From Deltaproteobacteria bacterium (GTDB lineage: Bacteria > Desulfobacterota > Desulfarculia > Adiutricales > Adiutricaceae): a stretch of DNA of 9,823 nucleotides. The DNA lies in NCBI GenBank assembly GCA_031257955.1, contig JAIRNQ010000157.1, positions 1-9,823 on the forward strand, read 5' to 3'. A model generated the notes under the pieces. It ran no database searches, was not told the DNA's origin, and saw nothing but the letters and a program-made list of their open reading frames with translations. Positions 5,312 to 9,823 of the stretch are shown here, piece after piece (position 1 is the first letter of the stretch; the number at the start of each line of letters is the position of its first letter). A program made the position numbers and the translations under genes.

Positions 5312-5755
5312 ATGGCAAAATCCATCGCCCTCTGTCTAGGGACCTTATTTTTGGGCCTTGTCATCATCTTTTTTTCCCCCGCCCTTGAGGGGCAGACGTC
5401 CAGGAGAGGGTTAAACTCCAGGAGGCCAGTCCCATCCTCGCGTTGGGACGATTATCAGGCGAAAGTCGCCCCCTGCATGCGAAACTATAAAGGGAACGTA
5501 TCTGAAATCAACTCTTGCTTAGCCAAGGTCCTCCAACGGGAAGACGCCCGCCTCGATGAGGCCTATGATTCGGCCTTGAGAGGACGCGGTCCGATTGAAA
5601 TTTACCGAATAAAGCATATCAAAATAGCTTGGGGCAATCATAGGCATTTTTTTTCCGATTTATTGTACCCCACGGCAAGCTTAGAGTGGCTCATAAAGGA
5701 AGTAAATAACCACTCCAAAGACATTGAATCGCTACGCGATTACATGATACCATGA
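5312..5755 (+). CDS. Small exported protein with divergent LprI/DUF1311-like domain (paralogue 1)
   Basis: The 147-residue product starts at ATG 5312, preceded by GAGGAG at 7 bases, which is preferred over the TTG at 5297. Residues 1-28 form a hydrophobic signal peptide or anchor (LFLGLVIIFFSPALEG), so the protein acts in the envelope. The mature part has Cys55 and Cys69, QREDARLDEAY (76-86) and a KIAW segment near 104. This order resembles the lysozyme-inhibitor LprI / DUF1311 family (C-x(n)-C, then D-x-x-L-N-x-x-Y, then Q-x-x-W-x-x-Y/F-R), but several consensus residues differ, including the later cysteines. The assignment is tentative. Some LprI proteins inhibit host lysozyme, but many relatives are uncharacterised. 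It lies 90 bp after the chemoreceptor and 10 bp before a paralogue, probably in one transcript. Confidence 0.7.
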   Translation: MAKSIALCLGTLFLGLVIIFFSPALEGQTSRRGLNSRRPVPSSRWDDYQAKVAPCMRNYKGNVSEINSCLAKVLQREDARLDEAYDSALRGRGPIEIYRIKHIKIAWGNHRHFFSDLLYPTASLEWLIKEVNNHSKDIESLRDYMIP

Positions 5756-5765
5756 GGTAATCGAT

Positions 5766-6239
5766 ATGCGCGGCTACATAACCCTTTGTATTGGGGCCCT
5801 ATTTCTTGGCCTCTTCATGATTGCCTTTTCCCCCGCCCTTCAAAGCCAAGCCCCCAGGGTAAAGCCAACCGTTTTTGACGATGGCTCGTCCGGGCGCGAA
5901 AAGCCCAGCCCATTCAGCCACTGGGACAATGTCTTGAACGAATTGGCCATTTGCGACGCCGACGAGTCGATTAAGGATATGGTCTCGCTAAGCAAGTGTT
6001 ATGATCCTATCTGGCAAAGGGAAGACGAACGCCAATATGCGGCCTTTATCGCTGCCATGAACGGGCTTGATCCGGAGCGGGCCCACAAGTTGAGGAGAAG
6101 CCAAGAGGCCTGGCTCTATTTCAGGGCTAGCTTTCGCAGTATGTTATTATACCCGGTAGCCGGGGCGGCGTGGTCGACCAAAGAAATGGCCAACCACGCC
6201 ATTGATCTCGAAGCCATTGGCAGTCACATAAAGCCCTAA
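5766..6239 (+). CDS. Small exported protein with LprI/DUF1311-like domain (paralogue 2)
   Basis: The 157-residue product begins at ATG 5766. Its ribosome-binding site GAGG overlaps the stop codon of the preceding gene (5753-5757), which indicates a shared mRNA and possibly coupled translation. The signal peptide (residues 1-29, ALFLGLFMIAFSPALQSQ) closely resembles that of the neighbour. The mature part keeps Cys63 and Cys78, WQREDERQYAAF (83-94) and RRSQEAWLYFR (110-120). The last element is the clearest match to the Q-x-x-W-x-x-Y/F-R element of the LprI/DUF1311 family. The ending MLLYPVAGAAWSTKEMANHA aligns with the LLYPTASLEWLIKEVNNH segment of paralogue 1, so the two arose by tandem duplication and then diverged strongly. 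An envelope or periplasmic role, possibly glycan- or enzyme-inhibitor-related, is inferred from the family only. Confidence 0.72.
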   Translation: MRGYITLCIGALFLGLFMIAFSPALQSQAPRVKPTVFDDGSSGREKPSPFSHWDNVLNELAICDADESIKDMVSLSKCYDPIWQREDERQYAAFIAAMNGLDPERAHKLRRSQEAWLYFRASFRSMLLYPVAGAAWSTKEMANHAIDLEAIGSHIKP

Positions 6240-6282
6240 TGCCTAAAGGGGGGGTGGGGCTCGACCCCAGGCACCGTTTTTT
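6240..6282 (+). terminator. Rho-independent terminator after the LprI-like pair
   Basis: TGGGG (6255-6259) and CCCCA (6265-6269) form a hairpin around a 5-base loop. An outer TGCC/GGCA pairing (6240-6243 with 6270-6273) is possible across a purine bulge. Six T residues follow at 6277-6282. It lies directly after the stop codon at 6237-6239 and should end the transcript of the exported-protein pair. Confidence 0.7.
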
Positions 6283-6443
6283 GGTGGGCGCTTTTCTTTC
6301 GGACCCGGCCCGGGGGCCAGGAAAGCCGGTTTGATTTGGCTTAGTTGGCCTGTTAAGGGTGGGGTTTTTCGTTGCCGGTATCAAAATACACGGTGGATCG
6401 GGCAATTGGAAGGCAACGGTGGCCGGTTGGTTGATTGGCCTTA

Positions 6444-6496
6444 CCCCCAACCCATAGGGGGACGTTTTTTTGGGCGCCGCCTTGACCTTGGCGGCG
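6444..6496 (+). promoter_or_regulatory. Terminator-like hairpin followed by a second hairpin, upstream of the next gene
   Basis: CCCCC (6444-6448) and GGGGG (6457-6461) form a hairpin followed after three bases by seven T (6465-6471). Directly after it CGCCGCC (6475-6481) and GGCGGCG (6490-6496) form a perfect 7-bp stem with an 8-base loop. The next start codon is at 6572. The pair could be an attenuator-like leader of that gene, or the first hairpin may simply be a back-up terminator for the upstream transcript. No clear promoter is visible between 6283 and 6572. Confidence 0.4.
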
Positions 6497-6571
6497 GGGG
6501 CGGTGTATCCTATGGGCCCCTTGAATCTTAACGATTTGGGGGCAATTTTGACGCGAAAGGTGGGTTATTCC

Positions 6572-7225
6572 ATGCCCGGGCGAACCGCGACATTGTCTTT
6601 CCGGTTATTTTTGGCTATGGCCCTGGGGGGCTTACTTTTGGCCGCCGGCGGCGGGCCCCTATTGGCCCAGACGGGAACCGGCCCCGGCCAGGCTGATGGG
6701 ACGGCTGGGGGGACGGCCGAGGCTACGGCCGAAGTGGCGACAAATGGAGACACCGGCGGGCAAACTGGTGAGCAAACCGGCGCGGAGATCGCCGCGGCGC
6801 CTGGGGACCGGGCGCCGGAGGCCAGGCTGGGGCCGGGACCGTATGAGCCGGCGCCACTGACCGAGGACCTGGAGGCCGAGGTGTTGGCCGAGGCGGCGCT
6901 GACCCCCGAGATCATGCTGCTGGAGCCGCCGCTGACCGACGCGGACTACGGGATCTTTATCGCCCAATATAACGAAATACTGTTTGGGACGGGTAGGCTA
7001 AATTTCAGGGAATTCGCCCGGGGCATGGGCATTACCTTGCGGCGGCTCAATTACTTGACTGCCAAGATTACCATGCCTTTGGGGGAACCCAATCGGCGGG
7101 CCGGCCGGGTTAACGAACTGGGTTTGGGGGTAATGATGGACCGGGGCGAGAGGGAGCTGTTTTTGAAACACGAGGCCAAGCTGACGGAACTGACCGAGGC
7201 CATGAAAAGGGCCATTTCCAGGTGA
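6572..7225 (+). CDS. Exported protein of unknown function with low-complexity linker
   Basis: The 217-residue product is read from ATG 6572, with an AAGGTG ribosome-binding site about nine bases upstream. In-frame starts further upstream (from 6470) lack such a site and would place residues before the signal peptide. Residues 10-32 are a typical signal peptide ending LLA-Q. Residues 34-95 are a flexible linker rich in Gly, Thr, Ala, Glu and Gln, with GGQTGEQTG-type repetition. Residues 120-217 look folded: an acidic start (LTDADYGIFIAQYNEIL), a basic middle (GITLRRLNYLTAKI) and a helical C-terminus. I do not recognise the domain. The architecture suggests a periplasmic or outer-membrane-associated protein. 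It is separated from the LprI-like pair by a terminator and converges on mutS2. Confidence 0.75.
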   Translation: MPGRTATLSFRLFLAMALGGLLLAAGGGPLLAQTGTGPGQADGTAGGTAEATAEVATNGDTGGQTGEQTGAEIAAAPGDRAPEARLGPGPYEPAPLTEDLEAEVLAEAALTPEIMLLEPPLTDADYGIFIAQYNEILFGTGRLNFREFARGMGITLRRLNYLTAKITMPLGEPNRRAGRVNELGLGVMMDRGERELFLKHEAKLTELTEAMKRAISR

Positions 7226-7333
7226 GTCGGTAGGCTTTGGGTCGGCGAAGCCCGGGAGGCCGGGGGCGCGGCGGTCGGGCGGCGCCGGGACGGGGCCGGG
7301 CCGGGAAATTGGGGGCCGGACAGACGGGGGGAT
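7226..7333. other. Convergent intergenic region, no clear terminator
   Basis: This 108-bp very GC-rich gap lies between convergent stop codons. GGCTTTG (7233-7239) and CGAAGCC (7246-7252) form a 7-bp stem with one wobble pair shortly after the plus-strand gene, but no T-run follows on either strand. Termination here may need Rho or the stem alone. Confidence 0.4.
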
Positions 7334-9778
7334 TTAATTGGCGGAGAGATCCACCTCGGTTAACCCGGCGCCGCCGGGGACGTCGGTGGGGTTAAAAAAG
7401 TTTGTGACCCGGGGATGGCGTCTTAGGTAATCCGAGACCCCCCGTCTGAGGCGGCCCGTGCCCAGGCCGTGGATGACGGTCAGGTGGTTTTGGCCGCGCC
7501 TTATGGCCCGATCGATTTCTTTCTCCAGGGTAAGTTCGGCCTCGTCCACGGTTTGGCCTATGAGGTTAACGGAGAGGACCGGATCGCGCCCTCGGGTTGG
7601 GCCGGAGTGGGTTGGGCCGGAGCCGTAATCGTCGTCGCGGTCGCCCTCGGGCCGCGGGGCTTGGGCAGGCTGGAAGTTGGCGGCTCGGGAGCGGCCCATC
7701 TTGTCGGCCGGGGAGGGCTCAAAGAGCTCGTTTAGGCGGGCCCTGACCGTAAGGCCCCCCACGTCGATTAGGCATTCGCCCCGTTCGGGGTTAAGGCCGG
7801 TGACGGCGCCGCCTCGGCCCAGGGATGGCAGAAAAACTTCCGTCCCCAAACCCACTTGGGTCAAGGGCGCCCTGGCCTTGGTTTCCATTTGGGCCGGCCT
7901 GGCCTCGGCCAGGGCTTTTTCCATCTTGGAGAAGGCCAGGGAAGTGGCCACCGGGTCGGGCCTTTGCCCCCGGGCCAAGGTTTTTCGTATCTCCTCTTTC
8001 AGGGCCTCCCGATCCAGGCGGTTTTGGGTCAGGGCCGCCTTGACCTTCAAATCCAGCTCCCGGGCCTCGCGATTTTGCCTTTCCACCAAGCGGTCCGCGG
8101 CCGCCTGGGTTTCCAGGCGAGTCTTTTCCAACTCGGCCTTGGTTTTGGCCAAAGATTCCCTTTCGGCGGCCAAGGCGCCCCTCTCCTCGTCCAATCTTCT
8201 AAGCAAATCCATGGCCCGTCGCTGGCCGTCGTCCATGAGTTCCTCGGCCCGGGCGATCAGCTCGGCCGGAAGCCCCAGCCGCTTGGCCATGGCCAAACCG
8301 CCGGAAAAACCCGGCGAGCCGTAGCTTAGCCCGTAGGTGGGCTGCCCGGTGGAGGCGGCGTTGACGCTTACCGAGACCGCCCGCTCGGTCAGGGCGGCCC
8401 AGCTTTTGATTAGGTGAAAGTGGGTGGCGGCCAAAATGAGCGCCCCGCTGGAGAGAAGCCTCTCCAGGGCGGCCAGGCCCAGGGCCGCCCCCTCGGAGGG
8501 GTCGGTGCCGGACCCTATCTCGTCCACCAACACCAAAACCCCGGGCCGGGCCGCTTCCAGGGCCTCGCCCAGGGCTTTGACGTGCCCGGAAAAAGTCGAC
8601 AGATCGCTTTCCAAATCCTGGCCGTCGCCCATGACGGTTATCACGTCCTGGGGAAAGTCCAGCCAGCTGCCCTCGGCCACCGGCGGTATGATCCCGGCCA
8701 GGGACAAGGCCACGGCCAGGCCCATGGTCTTTAGGGCCACGGTCTTGCCGCCGGCGTTGATGCCGGAGATTACGGCCAGGGGCTTTTCCGGGGCGATGGC
8801 GATGTCCAGAGGCACCATGCGGCGACCCAGGCCGGTCAGCCTCCGCTCGAGCATGGGGTGGCGGGCGGCGATGAGGTTAAAGCCCCGTCCCGGGGCCCAG
8901 GCCGGCGGCCAAGCCCTCCAAGCGTGGGCCAGTTTGGCCTCGGCCAGGGCCAGATCCAGTTTGGTCAGGGCCGCCCCGGCCCGGGTCAGGTTCGGGGCCA
9001 GCTCCCGGCAAAGGGCCGAAAGGCGAGCGAAGATCCTGTCGATCTCCCTCTTTTCCTCTTTCCTGATGAGGAGCAGGCGGTTATTGTCCTCCACCGTCTC
9101 CAAGGGTTCCAGGTAAGCCGTGGCCCCGCTGTTGGACCAGTCGTGGACCAGGCCCCGGTTGCGGCCGGTGGCCGAGGCCCGGACGGGGATGACGAAACGA
9201 TCGTTTCTGGTGGTCACCAGATCGTCCATCAACAGGGGCTTATATTCTTCGGATCGGATGAGCTCGCCAAGCTTTAAGGCCAAGGCCGATCGGGCGGCGC
9301 CAAGCTCTTGTCTGAGGGCGGCCAGCCTGGGGCTGGCCGAGTCCAGTATCTCCCCTTCCGGGCCAAAGGTCCGGTCGACGCTTTCTATGAGCTCGTCAAA
9401 GGGCGAAAGGTCGGCGGCGACGGCGGCCAGGCCCGGGGCCCTTTCCAGGTGTTGGCCCAACCACTTGAGGGCCTGGCCCGAGGTTTTGGCCTCGAGGCCC
9501 ACGGCCCTGAATTCTGGGACGTTTAGGCGGGCCCCCTCGGGACCGAGGGTGGAGAGGATGGGCCGAAGGTCCACGTGGTCGCGCAGATCCGGCCCGTCGG
9601 AGACGTCAAGGCAAGCCCGGGCCTGGCCAATCAGATCCCAGTTGGCCAAAACCCCTTGGGGGGTAAGCTCGGGGCGCAGATCCAGCGCCGCCCGGGCCCC
9701 CGGCTCGGAGTGGGCGATCTCGGCCAACCAGTCGAGCGCTTGCCCAAACTCGATGGCCTCTAAAGTGGAATCCCGCAT
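7334..9778 (-). CDS. mutS2: MutS2 family ATPase with C-terminal Smr domain
   Basis: The 814-residue product has the full MutS2 order and about the usual length of 780-800 residues. The MutS core and lever region (about 1-300) is followed by the ABC-type ATPase. The ATPase has Walker A GINAGGKT (339-346), the STFSGH signature (394-399), Walker B LVLVDE (415-420) continuing into IGSGTDPSEGA, and the ATHFH switch (451-455). A long charged coiled coil follows (about 510-605), then a KOW-like barrel segment (642-686), a linker, and an Smr domain (736-812) with HGLGTGRLR at 770-778. MutS2 lacks the mismatch-recognition domain of MutS. It has been linked to suppression of recombination (Helicobacter) and to rescue of collided ribosomes (Bacillus). 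The Smr LDLR motif is replaced by VNLI (737-740), and the Walker A proline by Ile. Start ATG 9778-9776 has GAGG-type sequences upstream. Confidence 0.96.
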   Translation of the reverse strand: MRDSTLEAIEFGQALDWLAEIAHSEPGARAALDLRPELTPQGVLANWDLIGQARACLDVSDGPDLRDHVDLRPILSTLGPEGARLNVPEFRAVGLEAKTSGQALKWLGQHLERAPGLAAVAADLSPFDELIESVDRTFGPEGEILDSASPRLAALRQELGAARSALALKLGELIRSEEYKPLLMDDLVTTRNDRFVIPVRASATGRNRGLVHDWSNSGATAYLEPLETVEDNNRLLLIRKEEKREIDRIFARLSALCRELAPNLTRAGAALTKLDLALAEAKLAHAWRAWPPAWAPGRGFNLIAARHPMLERRLTGLGRRMVPLDIAIAPEKPLAVISGINAGGKTVALKTMGLAVALSLAGIIPPVAEGSWLDFPQDVITVMGDGQDLESDLSTFSGHVKALGEALEAARPGVLVLVDEIGSGTDPSEGAALGLAALERLLSSGALILAATHFHLIKSWAALTERAVSVSVNAASTGQPTYGLSYGSPGFSGGLAMAKRLGLPAELIARAEELMDDGQRRAMDLLRRLDEERGALAAERESLAKTKAELEKTRLETQAAADRLVERQNREARELDLKVKAALTQNRLDREALKEEIRKTLARGQRPDPVATSLAFSKMEKALAEARPAQMETKARAPLTQVGLGTEVFLPSLGRGGAVTGLNPERGECLIDVGGLTVRARLNELFEPSPADKMGRSRAANFQPAQAPRPEGDRDDDYGSGPTHSGPTRGRDPVLSVNLIGQTVDEAELTLEKEIDRAIRRGQNHLTVIHGLGTGRLRRGVSDYLRRHPRVTNFFNPTDVPGGAGLTEVDLSAN

Positions 9779-9823
9779 GGGCCTCAGTTTCCTCGCGGAT
9801 CGGGGCCGGCTTGGGGCTCGGCC

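Noticed and set aside
6288..6330. Nested GC-rich inverted repeat CTTTC...GAAAG around GGCC/GGCC
   Set aside because: The stems are short and the sequence is almost pure G/C, so chance pairing is likely.
7677..9116. Long plus-strand frames opposite mutS2
   Set aside because: They are antisense images of a gene with every expected MutS2 motif. Their Ser/Arg/Gly/Pro-rich composition is typical of antisense frames in GC-rich DNA.

Overview
The window joins an AT-rich left end (about 1-895) to a GC-rich backbone (about 896-9823). The backbone encodes a MutS2 ATPase, a transmembrane chemoreceptor and several exported small proteins. It also carries remnants of a TonB-dependent outer-membrane receptor, so the host is a motile or chemotactic Gram-negative bacterium. 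The high GC, the codon style and the gene set recall GC-rich Desulfobacterota (former Deltaproteobacteria), but this placement is a guess from general resemblance, not a search.

Left end (1-895): a partial minus-strand gene runs off the window edge. It is driven by a perfect-consensus sigma70 promoter placed so close to the ATG that the mRNA should be leaderless. The rest is AT-rich DNA with only short unrecognised reading frames and no convincing gene. The base composition changes abruptly near 895.

Decayed accessory segment (1221-2572): two copies (about 385 bp, 840 bp apart) of the C-terminal end of a TonB-dependent receptor gene flank a 51-bp tandem repeat array and a fragment resembling the DUF1016/YhcG nuclease family. 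Copy B is followed by 37-bp and 11-bp tandem repeats. The whole segment looks like duplicated, decaying DNA.

Backbone genes: a dCache-type methyl-accepting chemotaxis protein without a visible HAMP domain (3179-5221) has a long structured leader. Downstream on the same strand are two tandem paralogous exported proteins with a divergent LprI/DUF1311-like pattern (5312-5755 and 5766-6239), closed by a rho-independent terminator. Next comes an exported protein of unknown function with a low-complexity linker (6572-7225). The last gene is a convergent full-length mutS2 (7334-9778, minus strand) whose Smr domain lacks the usual LDLR motif. The MCP and the two small exported proteins may be co-transcribed. 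The 6572-7225 gene has its own leader after the terminator. MutS2 is functionally separate. No tRNA, rRNA, CRISPR array or intact mobile element is visible.
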